A DNA stretch of 64,000 nucleotides from Streptomyces hundungensis (GCF_003627815.1 NZ_CP032698.1:4092001-4156000), one strand, 5' to 3'. Positions 49,223 through 58,170 are shown, counted from the stretch's first letter. Translations and numbers: made by a program. Notes: generated from the sequence alone by a model not told the origin.

Positions 49223-49258
49223 ACTTCGGTCCGACTGGGCGTTCCCAGTCGGACCGAA
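49223..49258 (-). terminator. Perfect 16-bp hairpin after tRNA-Lys
   Basis: CTTCGGTCCGACTGGG pairs perfectly around CGTT, about 40 nt downstream of tRNA-Lys on the minus strand. It is a strong T-less terminator candidate. Confidence 0.75.
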
Positions 49259-49299
49259 GAAGTTGCAGGTCAGAGCAGATCTGACGCTGCGACAAGCGG

Positions 49300-49372
49300 T
49301 AGGCCATGTCGGACTCGAACCGACAACCAACGGATTAAAAGTCCGCTGCTCTGCCAATTGAGCTAATGGCCC
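49300..49372 (-). tRNA. tRNA-Lys (anticodon TTT)
   Basis: A 73-nt cloverleaf with anticodon loop CTTTTAA, D-arm AGCTCAATTGGCAGAGC and T-arm GTCGGTTCGAGTCCGAC. The acceptor ends are GGGCCAT and ATGGCCT. CCA is not encoded. Confidence 0.93.
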
Positions 49373-49548
49373 TTGGCGAGTCACCCCCGAGCATAGCCGG
49401 ACGGCGCCCGGCAGCCGATCGGGTATCGGGTGTCGGGCCCGTCGCGGGTCGGGTGGGAGGCCACCGCGCGCTGCCCGATGCGGACATAACGGGGTGACAC
49501 TTCCGCGGGCCGGGGCCACCCCGAGTTGGCTCCCGCCGGCAACGCCCC

Positions 49549-51081
49549 CTACTCCCCCCGCACGCCCCGCAAGAACCAGTGGCGGGCCGACGCCAGCCAC
49601 CACGCCGTGGCGAAGCCGAGGACCGCCAGGACGGCCAGGGGGGCGTAGTTGAAGGTTTCCCAGGTCACCGGGGAGACCTGGGGCAGCATGAACAGGACCG
49701 TGATGACCGTCACCCAGGCCACCGCGACGATGCCGACCGGGCGCGACCAGCGGCCCAGGTGCCAGGGGCCCGGGGTGAAGGCGTCGCCGCGGAACAGGCG
49801 CAGCAGGGTCGGGATGACGTACGCGATGTACAGGCCGATCACCGCGATCGACGTCACGGCCGCGTACGCCGTCACATTGATGAGGTACGGCAGACCGAGG
49901 ACGAGCGCGGCCCCCGCGGCCAGCCAGACCGCCGCGACCGGGGTGCGGGTGCGCGGGCTCACCGTGTGCCACAGGCGGGAGAACGGCAGGGCCCCGTCGC
50001 GCGAAAAGGCGTAGATCATGCGGGAGTTGGCCGTCACCGAGGCCATGCCGCAGAAGAGCTGGGCGCCGATCACCACGAGCAGGAGCAGCTTCCCGCCGGT
50101 CTCGCCGAGGGAGTCCAGGAGGATCTGGGCGGGCGGCGCGCCCGTGGCCGAGTCGAGCTGGGTGTCGTACGAGCCGATCGCGTACGTGAAGCCGAGCAGC
50201 AGGACGAAGCCCGCTATCCAGGAGGTCCAGATGGAGCGGACGATGCCGCGCGGGCCGGCCGTGGACGCGTCGTGCGTCTCCTCCGTCATGTGCGCGGAGG
50301 CGTCGTACCCGGTGAAGGTGTACTGCGCCATCAGCAGGCCGATCAGGACCACGTACACGCCGTTGGTGAAGCCCGTCTCGTTCACGAAGCGCGTGAAGAC
50401 GAACGACGTCGACTGGTGCGTGTCCGGTACGAACAGGAGCGCGGCCACGATGGCCACGACCCCGAGCACGTGCCACCACACGCTCACGCTGTTGAGCAGC
50501 GCCACGATCCGCACGCCGAACGTGTTCAGGAGGCCGTGCAGCAGCAGGATCGCCGCGAAGAGCAGGATGGTGCGGGCCGGGGTCACCTCGAAGCCGAACT
50601 GGAGGTTCAGATACGCCCCGAGGAACGACGCCGCACCGAAGTCCACGCCCGCCGTCACCGCGATCTGGCCCAGCACGTTGAACCAGCCCGTGAACCACGC
50701 CCAGGCCGCCGCGCTGCGCGGCGGGGCCAGCCGGTGGGCCCAGAAGTAGAGGCCGGCCGAGGTGGGGTAGGCGGAGCAGATCTCGGCCATCGCGAGACCG
50801 ACGACCAGCGTCATGAGGCCCACCGCCACCCAGCCCCAGGTGATGAGGGCGGGGCCGCCGGTCTTCATGCCGTACGCGTACATGGTCAGGCAGCCGGACA
50901 GCACCGAGATGATCGTGAACGAGACGGCGTAGTTGGAGAACGCCGACATACGGCGGGCCAGGACCTGCTTGTAGCCGAGCTGCGCCAGGCGTTCCTCGTC
51001 GGTCGTCGCCACGCCGGCGGATCCTTCCGCGCCGGCGGATCCTTGTTTCTCCGGGGAGTTGGTGCTGGCGTCGTTTGTCAT
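49549..51081 (-). CDS. APC-family amino acid permease
   Basis: A 510-residue transporter with about 12 membrane helices. The amino acid-polyamine-organocation pattern is present: helix 1 with FTIISVLSG, helix 3 AEICSAYPTSAGLYFWAHRLAP (read in parts), and the helix 6 region FTGYDASAHMTEETHDA, typical of the actinobacterial/yeast choline-GABA branch. Substrates are probably amino acids or GABA-like compounds. ATG 51081 (MTNDAST) is preferred over the 52-residue longer frame. The N-terminal 40 residues are hydrophilic. It is a single-gene unit. Confidence 0.88.
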   Translation of the reverse strand: MTNDASTNSPEKQGSAGAEGSAGVATTDEERLAQLGYKQVLARRMSAFSNYAVSFTIISVLSGCLTMYAYGMKTGGPALITWGWVAVGLMTLVVGLAMAEICSAYPTSAGLYFWAHRLAPPRSAAAWAWFTGWFNVLGQIAVTAGVDFGAASFLGAYLNLQFGFEVTPARTILLFAAILLLHGLLNTFGVRIVALLNSVSVWWHVLGVVAIVAALLFVPDTHQSTSFVFTRFVNETGFTNGVYVVLIGLLMAQYTFTGYDASAHMTEETHDASTAGPRGIVRSIWTSWIAGFVLLLGFTYAIGSYDTQLDSATGAPPAQILLDSLGETGGKLLLLVVIGAQLFCGMASVTANSRMIYAFSRDGALPFSRLWHTVSPRTRTPVAAVWLAAGAALVLGLPYLINVTAYAAVTSIAVIGLYIAYVIPTLLRLFRGDAFTPGPWHLGRWSRPVGIVAVAWVTVITVLFMLPQVSPVTWETFNYAPLAVLAVLGFATAWWLASARHWFLRGVRGE

Positions 51082-51220
51082 GCCCCCAGCGATTCCCTCC
51101 CCGGGGGCCGACCATGCGCCGTGCCGTGGCCGGAATCTGACGGAGCGTCGGATGCGCGGGCCCCGGCTCATGGGCTTACGCCTCATACGTCCGTGTCGGA
51201 CATGTGGCGGGGGCCCATGC

Positions 51221-51261
51221 AAAAGGGCCCGCACCACACCGAGCAGGTGGGGTACGGGCCC
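51221..51261 (-). terminator. Terminator of the DEAD-box helicase gene
   Basis: AGGGCCCGTACC.. pairs with ..GTGCGGGCCC, and four T follow on the minus strand, 24 bp after the helicase stop. Confidence 0.85.
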
Positions 51262-51284
51262 TGATGAGCCGTCAGGCAGCGGGA

Positions 51285-53582
51285 TCAGCCGTTGCGCTTC
51301 CAGCGGGGCTTGTCGTCGCGGCGGCCGAAGGAACCGGTCGCGGTGCCGGTGCCGGTGCCGCGGTGGTCGTCACGACGGCCCTGCGGGCGGTCGTGGCCAC
51401 CGGTGCGGAAGCCGCCACCGGCGGGACGCTCGTCACGACGGTCACGGTTGAACGGACGGTCGCCGCCACCGCGGTTGAAGCCGCCCGAGGGACGCTCGTC
51501 ACGACGGTCACGGTTGAAGCCGCCACGCTCGCCACCGCGGTCGTCACGGTTGAAACCGCCCGAGGGACGGTCGTCACGGCGGAAGCCGCCACGGTCGCCA
51601 CCGCGGTCGTCACGGTTGAAGCCACCCGAGGGACGCTCGTCACGACGGAAACCACCGGAGGGACGGTCGTCACGGCGGAAGCCGCCACGGTCGCCACCGC
51701 GGTCGTCACGGTTGGAGCCACCCGAGGGGCGGTCGTCGCGACGGAAACCGCCCGAGGGACGGTCGTCACGGCGGAAGCCGCCGCCGGCCGGGCGCTCGTC
51801 ACGACGGTCACGGTTGAACGGACGGTCGCCGCCACCGCGGTTGAAGCCGCCCGAGGGACGCTCGTCACGACGGTCACGGTTGAAGCCGCCACGCTCGCCA
51901 CGGTCGCCACCGCGGTTGTCGCGACGCTCGAAGTTGCCCCGGTCGTCACGGCGCTGGAAGCCACCGCGCTCCTCGCGGGACTCCTGCTGGACCGGCACGG
52001 CAGCGGCGGCGGCAGCAGCCGCGACCTCGGCCTCGGCCTCGGCGGCGACCTCGGCCACCGCGGCCTCCGGGTCCTCGCCGCGCTCACGGGCGGCGCGGGC
52101 CACCAGACGGTCGGCCTCCTCGCGCAGCTCGCCGGCCCGACGGGTCAGGCGCTCCAGCTGCTTGGTGAGGTCGGCGACCTCGCGCTCGGCCTGCTTGGCC
52201 GAGTTGTTCGCCGAGTCGGCCTGGACCTCGGTCAGCGAACGGGCGCCGGTGATCTCGGCGACCTCCGGGTCGAACGCGCCGGCGCTCTGGATGATGTGGC
52301 GCGAGGCGTCGACGCCCGCGTCCTCCATCAGCCGGAAGATCTGGCGACGCTGGTGCGGCAGCGAAAGCGACACGACGACACCGGACTTGCCGGCGCGGGC
52401 GGTACGGCCCGAGCGGTGCAGGTAGTCCTTGTGGTCACCGGCCGGGTCCACGTTGAGGACCAGGTCGATGCCGTCGACGTGGATGCCGCGGGCGGCGACG
52501 TCGGTGGCGACCAGGGCGTTGACGTAGCCCTTCTTGAAGTCCTCCAGGACGCGGGTGCGGGCGCCCTGGGTCATGCCGCCGTGCAGAGCGTCGGCCTTGA
52601 CGCCCGACTCGCAGAGCTGCTCGGCGATGCGGTCCGCGCCGAGCTGGGTGCGGACGAAGATGATCGTGCGGCCCTTGCGGGCGGCGATGGCGGCCGTGAC
52701 CGGCGCCTTGTCCTTCGGCTTCACGACCAGGACGTGGTGGGTCATCGTCGAGACGTTGCCCTGCGCGCTGTCCACCTCGTGCGTGACGGGGTTGGTCAGG
52801 TAGCGCTTGACCAGCGTGCTGATCTCGTTCTCCATGGTGGCGGAGAAGAGCATGCGCTGGCCGCCGCCGGGGATCTGGTCGAGCAGCTCGGTGACCTCGG
52901 GCAGGAAGCCCAGGTCGGACATCTGGTCGGCCTCGTCGAGGACGGCGACCTGGACGTTGGCGAGCGAGCAGGCGCCACGGTTGATGAGGTCGCGCAGACG
53001 GCCCGGGGTGGCGACGAGGACGTCGACGCCGCGCTCCAGGGCGTAGATCTGGTTGCTCATCGACGTACCGCCGCAGACGACCTTCATCTTCAGGCCGAGC
53101 ACGTCGCCGTACGGCTGGAGGGCGTCCGCGACCTGCATCGCGAGCTCACGCGTCGGCGTGAGGATGATCGCGCGGGGCTTCTTCTTCTCGGTGTGCCCGC
53201 CGGCCAGCTGGGCCAGGGTCGGCAGACCGAAGGAGAGGGTCTTGCCGGAGCCGGTGCGGCCACGGCCGAGGATGTCCTTGCCGGCCAGGGCGTCCGGGAT
53301 GGTCGCGGCCTGGATCGGGAAGGGGGAGGTCACACCGTTCTGCGCGAGCTTGCGCACGACGCCCTCGGGCAGACCGAGGGCCGCGAAGGTGACGGTGGGC
53401 TCGGCGTTCTCGTCGTTCTCGTCCGCCTCGGACTCGACGATCTCCACGACCTCGATGACGTCGGAAGCCGCTACGGCCTCGACGACGTCGTTCTCACGGG
53501 CCTCGACGACCTGGACGGCCTCGATGGAGTCGTTGTTCTCGTTCTCGGGCAGGACGGAGTGATCAGTGCTGGAAATGGACAT
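51285..53582 (-). CDS. DEAD-box RNA helicase with RGG-like repeat tail
   Basis: A 765-residue helicase. An acidic lead (1-62) precedes a complete core: Q motif FPIQ, Walker A GRTGSGKT, PTRELA, VLDEADQM, SAT, then IIFVRTQ, ATDVAARGIHVDG and HRSGRTARAG. Residues about 450-520 form a charged coiled region. The last 230 residues are Arg/Gly/Asp repeats (units such as RRDERPSGGFNRD), expected to be disordered and RNA-binding. The gene resembles CsdA/DeaD-type cold-adaptation helicases. An AT-richer leader of about 190 nt could hold a regulatory 5' UTR. Confidence 0.92.
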   Translation of the reverse strand: MSISSTDHSVLPENENNDSIEAVQVVEARENDVVEAVAASDVIEVVEIVESEADENDENAEPTVTFAALGLPEGVVRKLAQNGVTSPFPIQAATIPDALAGKDILGRGRTGSGKTLSFGLPTLAQLAGGHTEKKKPRAIILTPTRELAMQVADALQPYGDVLGLKMKVVCGGTSMSNQIYALERGVDVLVATPGRLRDLINRGACSLANVQVAVLDEADQMSDLGFLPEVTELLDQIPGGGQRMLFSATMENEISTLVKRYLTNPVTHEVDSAQGNVSTMTHHVLVVKPKDKAPVTAAIAARKGRTIIFVRTQLGADRIAEQLCESGVKADALHGGMTQGARTRVLEDFKKGYVNALVATDVAARGIHVDGIDLVLNVDPAGDHKDYLHRSGRTARAGKSGVVVSLSLPHQRRQIFRLMEDAGVDASRHIIQSAGAFDPEVAEITGARSLTEVQADSANNSAKQAEREVADLTKQLERLTRRAGELREEADRLVARAARERGEDPEAAVAEVAAEAEAEVAAAAAAAAVPVQQESREERGGFQRRDDRGNFERRDNRGGDRGERGGFNRDRRDERPSGGFNRGGGDRPFNRDRRDERPAGGGFRRDDRPSGGFRRDDRPSGGSNRDDRGGDRGGFRRDDRPSGGFRRDERPSGGFNRDDRGGDRGGFRRDDRPSGGFNRDDRGGERGGFNRDRRDERPSGGFNRGGGDRPFNRDRRDERPAGGGFRTGGHDRPQGRRDDHRGTGTGTATGSFGRRDDKPRWKRNG
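51330..51960. repeat. Coding repeats of the helicase tail
   Basis: The DNA for the Arg/Gly-rich tail consists of many related 21-48 bp units (for example repeated CCGCCCGAGGGACG on the + strand), prone to copy-number change. Confidence 0.8.
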
Positions 53583-53778
53583 GCGAAATGCGAAACCTTC
53601 CGGAGTCTCGGCACGCGCCCGTCAACTCCGTGAATTCGCAATTCGACCGCCTCAATGCGGTCAGCCACGGCTAGGGAATACGCGCCACGCGGCGCTCTTC
53701 TGTGTCGGCGCCGGGCAATGGGATCAAACGATCTACTACCATACGCACCCTCACCCCCCTAAGGCAAACCGAGTCCTC

Positions 53779-54324
53779 CTAAACCGGTCCGACCTGCGGT
53801 GATGCGGTCGGCTCCGGATCGATCGGAGGCTGATTGCGATGGAGCGCGGTGTTGTGCGTATCGGCCCCCGGGGTCGTCGACGGGGAGGCGGCCGGAGGCG
53901 GCGACGACGAGGGGGGCGCGGGCGGCGAGACGGGCGGCGGGGCCGGAACCGAGCGGGTCGGCGACGGGGCCGGCTTAGAGGGGGCGCCCGGCGACGGCTT
54001 GGCCGGACCGGGACCGCCGGGCTTCGGGTTGGCACCCGCCGACGGCGCGGCCGGACCCGACGCCCCCGGCGACCCGCCCGCACTGGGCTTCCCCGCCGAC
54101 CCGCCCGGCGCTTTCGGATCCCGCTTGCCGCCGTGCTCCCGGCCCGCGCCGGACCCGCCCTTGCCCTCGTCGGACGCGGCCGCCCCACCGTGCTGCCCCG
54201 CGGAGACCGAGGGCTTCGGCTTCCCCTCGTCCTCGCTCACGCTCATGCAGCCCGCCGACGCCGTCAGCACCAGGACGGTCACGGCCAGCTCGGCCAGGCG
54301 GACAGGGGTGGTCAACTGGCGCAC
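53779..54324 (-). CDS. Pro/Gly-rich lipoprotein
   Basis: A 181-residue protein with a signal peptide ending in a lipobox (LTASAGC). The mature part is nearly all Pro, Gly, Ser, Ala and Lys, hence unfolded and probably wall-spanning, with a short C-terminal segment (DTHNTALHRNQPPIDPEPTASPQ). GTG 54324 has an excellent GGAGG site seven bases upstream. Function unknown; no family recognised. Confidence 0.65.
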   Translation of the reverse strand: MRQLTTPVRLAELAVTVLVLTASAGCMSVSEDEGKPKPSVSAGQHGGAAASDEGKGGSGAGREHGGKRDPKAPGGSAGKPSAGGSPGASGPAAPSAGANPKPGGPGPAKPSPGAPSKPAPSPTRSVPAPPPVSPPAPPSSSPPPAASPSTTPGADTHNTALHRNQPPIDPEPTASPQVGPV

Positions 54325-54528
54325 GGGGGCACCTCCGGAACACGGGAGCGTTGGGGTCGTACGTTCCAACTCCCGCGCCCCCACGGGGGACACGCCCGGG
54401 CGACACCCGGCTTGCGATCCGACATCCGTCCGAGCCGCACGCACGGGCGCGGCGCGGGCTTACCGATTCAGCCGCCGCCCTCCGGCTTTCCGGTGCCGGG
54501 TCACCTGTACTTGCGTACTTGTCCGAGG

Positions 54529-54879
54529 TCACCCGTACCCGAGGGCGTGGAGGCGTTCGTCGTCGATGCCGAAGTGATGGGCGATCTCGTGGACCACCGT
54601 CACCTCCGTCTCGGCGACTACTTCCTCGCGCGTCTCGCACATCCGCAGGGTGGGGCCCCGGTAGATGGTGATCCGGTCCGGGAGCACGCCGGCGTACCAC
54701 TCGCCGCGGTCGGTGAGCGGGGTTCCCTCGTAGAGGCCGAGCAGCTCGGGGTCGTCCGGGGCGGGCTCGTCCTCGACGAACACCGCGACGTTGTCCATCA
54801 GCCGTGTCAGCTCGGGCGGAATCCGGTCGAGCGCCTCGCCGACCAGTTCCTCGAACTCCTCGCGCGTCATCTCCAGCAC
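54529..54879 (-). CDS. Zincin-like metallopeptidase-family protein
   Basis: A small (116 aa) protein with HEIAHHFGIDD, the HExxHxxxxxD signature of zincin-fold proteins of the 'metallopeptidase family' (DUF1025-like). Preceding segments (MTREEFEELVGEALDRIPPEL, NVAVFVEDEP, LLGLYEGTPLTDR, PDRITIYRGP) are the normal family landmarks. A true substrate is not known. GTG 54879 (VLEM) is chosen; the open frame extends upstream to 55158 only through low-complexity His/Pro/Glu sequence. Confidence 0.85.
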   Translation of the reverse strand: MLEMTREEFEELVGEALDRIPPELTRLMDNVAVFVEDEPAPDDPELLGLYEGTPLTDRGEWYAGVLPDRITIYRGPTLRMCETREEVVAETEVTVVHEIAHHFGIDDERLHALGYG

Positions 54880-55086
54880 CCGGCCATTGTGGGTCACCTG
54901 GGGGGTGGGCGCCGAGTGCGGCTCGGGCGGGTGTGGCTCGGGCGAGTGCGGGTGCGGCTCGCCCTGGTCCGGCCCGTCCTGGTCCGGTCCGGTCCGGGCG
55001 GCCCCGTCCGGGTCGCCCCGGTGCCGCTCGTCGTCCGTCCGGTGCCGGTCTCCGGTGGGGGCTGCGGGACCCCCTCGGAAACCGTT

Positions 55087-55116
55087 TTGGCGATACCTCC
55101 CCGCATCCCATATGCT
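55087..55116 (+). promoter_or_regulatory. Promoter of tRNA cluster (TTGGCG-N18-TATGCT)
   Basis: The hexamers at 55087-55092 and 55111-55116 are 18 bp apart and read into tRNA-Glu, starting transcription about 40 nt before it. Confidence 0.65.
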
Positions 55117-55161
55117 TCTCACGTCCCCGACGCGCTGCAAAGCGCCCAGGCGGGCCAATTA

Positions 55162-55234
55162 GCCCTCATCGTCTAGTGGCCCAGGACGCCGCCCTTTCAA
55201 GGCGGTAGCACGGGTTCGAATCCCGTTGGGGGCA
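55162..55234 (+). tRNA. tRNA-Glu (anticodon TTC)
   Basis: A 73-nt cloverleaf: acceptor GCCCTCA/TGGGGGC, anticodon loop CTTTCAA, T-arm CGGGTTCGAATCCCG. Confidence 0.94.
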
Positions 55235-55272
55235 CGCACAATCCTGTGCGAGACTAGTTCTCGCGCAAGCTT

Positions 55273-55347
55273 GGTCCTGTGGAGCAGTTTGGAGTGCTCG
55301 CCACCCTGTCAAGGTGGAGGCCGCGGGTTCAAATCCCGTCAGGACCG
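55273..55347 (+). tRNA. tRNA-Asp (anticodon GTC), copy 1
   Basis: A 75-nt cloverleaf: acceptor GGTCCTG/CAGGACC with discriminator G, anticodon loop CTGTCAA, T-arm GCGGGTTCAAATCCCGT. Identical in sequence to the copy at 62266. Confidence 0.94.
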
Positions 55348-55373
55348 CTGTAGTTCACTTCGGTGAGCTACGT

Positions 55374-55447
55374 GGCTGGGTAGCTCAGTTGGTACGAGCG
55401 ATCGCCTGAAAAGCGATAGGTCGCCGGTTCGACCCCGGCCCCAGCCA
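55374..55447 (+). tRNA. tRNA-Phe (anticodon GAA)
   Basis: A 74-nt cloverleaf: acceptor GGCTGGG/CCCAGCC, anticodon loop CTGAAAA, T-arm GCCGGTTCGACCCCGGC. Confidence 0.94.
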
Positions 55448-55453
55448 CCCCTC

Positions 55454-55484
55454 GAAAGCCCTGGCCCATCCGGCCGGGGCTTTC
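55454..55484 (+). terminator. Terminator of the tRNA cluster
   Basis: GAAAGCCC.TGGCC pairs with GGCC.GGGGCTTTC seven bases after tRNA-Phe. The loop is CATCC. Confidence 0.8.
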
Positions 55485-55509
55485 GCCATTGCGGGGGCTG
55501 TGTCCCCTC

Positions 55510-55890
55510 GCCCCGTGCGCGGCCGGTTGCGCAGTTCCCCGCGCCCCCAACCCCTCTCGATCCCGCGGACCGTTGATGCTTCTCGCGCAGTTCCCCGCGC
55601 CCCCAAAACCCGCCTTCGTCCGCGGCCCGAGCCCACGTCTCGCGCAGTTCCCCGCGCCCCTGAACCCCCTGGCAGCTGCGGGCCGTGGTCGCTTCTCGCG
55701 CAGTTCCTCGCGCCCCTAAACCCCCCTGTCGTCTGCGGGTCGTGGGTGGCTGGTCGCGCAGTTCCCCGCGCCCCTAACTACTCGGCGCCGGCCAGCATTG
55801 GCCACCTCAGCCCGTCCGGCGATTGAGGACGAGCGCCCTTAAGGCGCGAACGGGGTCTGGGGCGGAGCCCCAGGGGGCCGGAACCGACCA
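55510..55890 (-). repeat. Intergenic repeat array C (opposite orientation)
   Basis: The same family as arrays A and B but reverse-complemented: five copies of GCGCAGTTCCCCGCGCCCC-type units (about 55529, 55583, 55642, 55697 and 55757) followed by the CGATTGAGGACGAGCGCCC segment and CTGGGGCGGAGCCCCAG. A second GGGGCGGAGCCCCAG hairpin at about 55936 precedes the CcdA-like gene. The array fills the gap between the tRNA cluster and the convergent CcdA-like gene; nothing else is seen up to 56029. Confidence 0.85.
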
Positions 55891-56029
55891 ACGCGCTGCA
55901 CGGGCGGGTGGGTGGGAAAACGGGCCGGGGTTTGGGGCGGAGCCCCAGGAGGGCCCGCACCATCCAACCCTGCGCCTACGGGCGGGTGGGTGGGCGGACC
56001 CCCCAGGGGGCCGGGGGCGACCCGGGTGG

Positions 56030-56863
56030 TTAGGAGCGGGGTGGGGGTTTGGGGCGGCGGGCTCGGGTGGTGAGGAGCAAGCCCACCACCCCGACAACGA
56101 CCAACAGCAACGCCCAGTCCGGCACCCACCCCCCAACCCCCCGCGCCCACTCCTCCACCGCATAGGACTCATCGACGTCGAGCACCCCCGGCAACCCCGT
56201 CGCCCCGTCGTACGCGAGGAACAACGCCCCCAGCGCGATGAAGAAGAGCCCCGACAGGAGGGAGGTCGTGTGGAGTTCGAAGCGCGCCACCCTCACCACC
56301 CGGCCCCGCAGCCACGTACGGCCGCCGAGTTCGAAGCGTTCCCAGAGCAGGGCCAGGAGGAACAGCGGGACCGCCATCCCCAGGGCGTACACCGCGAGCA
56401 GCAGGCCGCCGTAGAGCGGGCTGCCGCTGACCGCCGCCACCGTCAGGACGCTGCCCAGGATCGGTCCCGCGCAGAACCCCGCGAGGCCGTACACCGCGCC
56501 CAGCGCGTACACCGAGAGGGCGGTCGTGGGGCGGATCCGGCCCGACAGCTCCGTCATGCGGCGGCTCGCGAAGCCCATGCCCACGATCTGCGCGACGCCG
56601 AGCACGATGATCAGCCAGCCGCCGAACAGCACCAGCGCGTCGCGGTGGCCGTAGAAGAGCCGGCCCGCGTACGAGCCCGCCGCGCCCAGCGGCACCAGCG
56701 TGGTGGCCAGACCGGCGTAGAAGATGCCGGTGCGGGCGAGCAGTTTGGTGCGACTGGAGATCGAGTACGCGAAGAACGCGGGCAGGAGCAGTGCGCTGCA
56801 CGGGCTGAGCAGGGCGAGCAGGCCGCCCAGGAACGCCGCGAAGTAGCCGATGTTCGGGGTCAC
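56030..56863 (-). CDS. CcdA-like membrane thiol-electron transporter
   Basis: A 277-residue protein with six or seven membrane helices. The family's reactive Cys pair appears as LLSPCSALLLPAFFAYS near the start and GLAFCAGPILGSVLTV-type GLAGFCAGPILGS in the middle, the DsbD/CcdA pattern. It should carry electrons from cytoplasmic thioredoxin to thiol proteins outside. GTG 56863 overlaps the stop of the DsbA-like gene (GTGA), so translation is coupled and the two proteins probably act as a pair. Confidence 0.87.
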   Translation of the reverse strand: MTPNIGYFAAFLGGLLALLSPCSALLLPAFFAYSISSRTKLLARTGIFYAGLATTLVPLGAAGSYAGRLFYGHRDALVLFGGWLIIVLGVAQIVGMGFASRRMTELSGRIRPTTALSVYALGAVYGLAGFCAGPILGSVLTVAAVSGSPLYGGLLLAVYALGMAVPLFLLALLWERFELGGRTWLRGRVVRVARFELHTTSLLSGLFFIALGALFLAYDGATGLPGVLDVDESYAVEEWARGVGGWVPDWALLLVVVGVVGLLLTTRARRPKPPPRS

Positions 56864-57624
56864 TTCTTCGCCGTCCGCGCCGCCGCGTCGATGACCTGCG
56901 CGAACGAGTCCATCGGCTGGGCGCCCGCGAGGGGGGTGCCGTTGATGAGGAAGGAGGGGGTGGAGCTGGCGCCGAGGGCGTACGCCTCGTCCTGGTCCTT
57001 CTTCACCGCCGCCTTCGCCGCCTCCCCGTCCAGGTCCGCCGCGAAGCGGGCCGCGTCCGGCACGCCCGCCTCCTTCGCGAGCTCCTTCAGACGGTCCCCG
57101 CCGAACCCCTTCTCCTTGGCGTCCCGCGCGTACGCCGCCGCGTGGAACTGCCAGAACCTGCCCTGCTGCCCGGCCGCCCACGCACCCCGCGCCGCGGCCT
57201 CCGACTCCGCGCCGAAGATCGGGAAGTTGCGCCACTCGATGCGCAGGGTGCCGTCGTCGACGTACTTCTTCACGAGCTCGGGCTCGGTGTCGCGGGCGAA
57301 CTTCCCGCAGTACGAGCACTTGAAGTCGGCGTATTCGATCATCACGACGGGCGCGTCGGCGCGGCCCTGGGCCAGCGGGTCCTTGGCGTCGCGGCGGGCG
57401 AGCCCGGTCAGCTCGGGATGGGCGTCGGCCGGGGCCGGGTCCGAAGCGGCGGCCGCGCCGGACCCGTCGACCGCCGGCCGCGGATCGGGCGCGCTCACCT
57501 GGTACGAGGCCATCCCGAGCACTCCGGCCACGACCAGCACGGCCGCACCGATCAGATACGGCTGCTTCCTGGACTTGGCGGGCTTGCGGGCGGTCTGCTT
57601 GGACTGGGTCTTGGGCCTGGACAT
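56860..57624 (-). CDS. DsbA/thioredoxin-like exported thiol protein
   Basis: A 254-residue protein with a basic N-terminus, one anchor helix (about 22-43) and an outer thioredoxin-fold domain of the DsbA/DsbG type. The active site is CSYC in EYADFKCSYCGKFARDTEP (read in parts), and the cis-Pro region is SSTPSFLING. It probably forms, breaks or isomerises disulfides in exported proteins, supplied with electrons by the CcdA-like partner, whose start overlaps this stop codon. Confidence 0.88.
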   Translation of the reverse strand: MSRPKTQSKQTARKPAKSRKQPYLIGAAVLVVAGVLGMASYQVSAPDPRPAVDGSGAAAASDPAPADAHPELTGLARRDAKDPLAQGRADAPVVMIEYADFKCSYCGKFARDTEPELVKKYVDDGTLRIEWRNFPIFGAESEAAARGAWAAGQQGRFWQFHAAAYARDAKEKGFGGDRLKELAKEAGVPDAARFAADLDGEAAKAAVKKDQDEAYALGASSTPSFLINGTPLAGAQPMDSFAQVIDAAARTAKK

Positions 57625-57747
57625 GCGGGGGCTCCTGGTGCGTCAACGTACGCATATGCATACGCGTAGGCGTGACCGCTCACAGCGGACGCGTACGGGA
57701 AGAGAAGGGGGGACGGGCGGGCGCCTTCGGAGGCGGAACCGTGCCGT

Positions 57748-58170
57748 CTAGACCCTGAGCACCGAGAGTTCGACGGGCGTGGGCGCGCCGAGCACCGGGC
57801 CCCGCACGGGCGGGTTGCGGTGGGCCGCGTACAGGCCGCACAGCGCGACCGGGGCGAGCCGGTCCTCCAGGACGGGCGCCTGGTCGTGGGCGGTACGGGC
57901 GCGGACCGGCGCGGCCGGGTCGGAGCCGTGGTGAGCGCCACCCCGCCGGCAGCCGGGCGTCGAGGCACCGCTGGTGAAGACGGGCGCCGAGGCTTCCCCG
58001 GCGGGCGCGGTCGCCGCGACCGACACGGCGGATGTGGCCGAAGCCGCCGCCGAGACCGGTTCGGCCGCCGAAGCCGAAGGAAGCGGTCCGAACAGCGCCA
58101 CCGCCAGCACCCCGAGCACCATCAGCACCACCGCGGTGAGGCGGCGGCGCGGGGTGCGGGAGCGGGGCAT
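57748..58170 (-). CDS. Small exported hypothetical protein
   Basis: A 140-residue protein with a clear signal or anchor (RRRLTAVVLMVLGVLAVALFGPLPSASA). The mature region is Ala/Pro/Val-rich with two Cys (TPGCRRG, ALCGLYAA), then 'PVRGPVLGAPTPVELSVLRV' at the end. No family recognised. It is divergent from hrpA and upstream of the thiol-protein pair. Confidence 0.6.
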   Translation of the reverse strand: MPRSRTPRRRLTAVVLMVLGVLAVALFGPLPSASAAEPVSAAASATSAVSVAATAPAGEASAPVFTSGASTPGCRRGGAHHGSDPAAPVRARTAHDQAPVLEDRLAPVALCGLYAAHRNPPVRGPVLGAPTPVELSVLRV

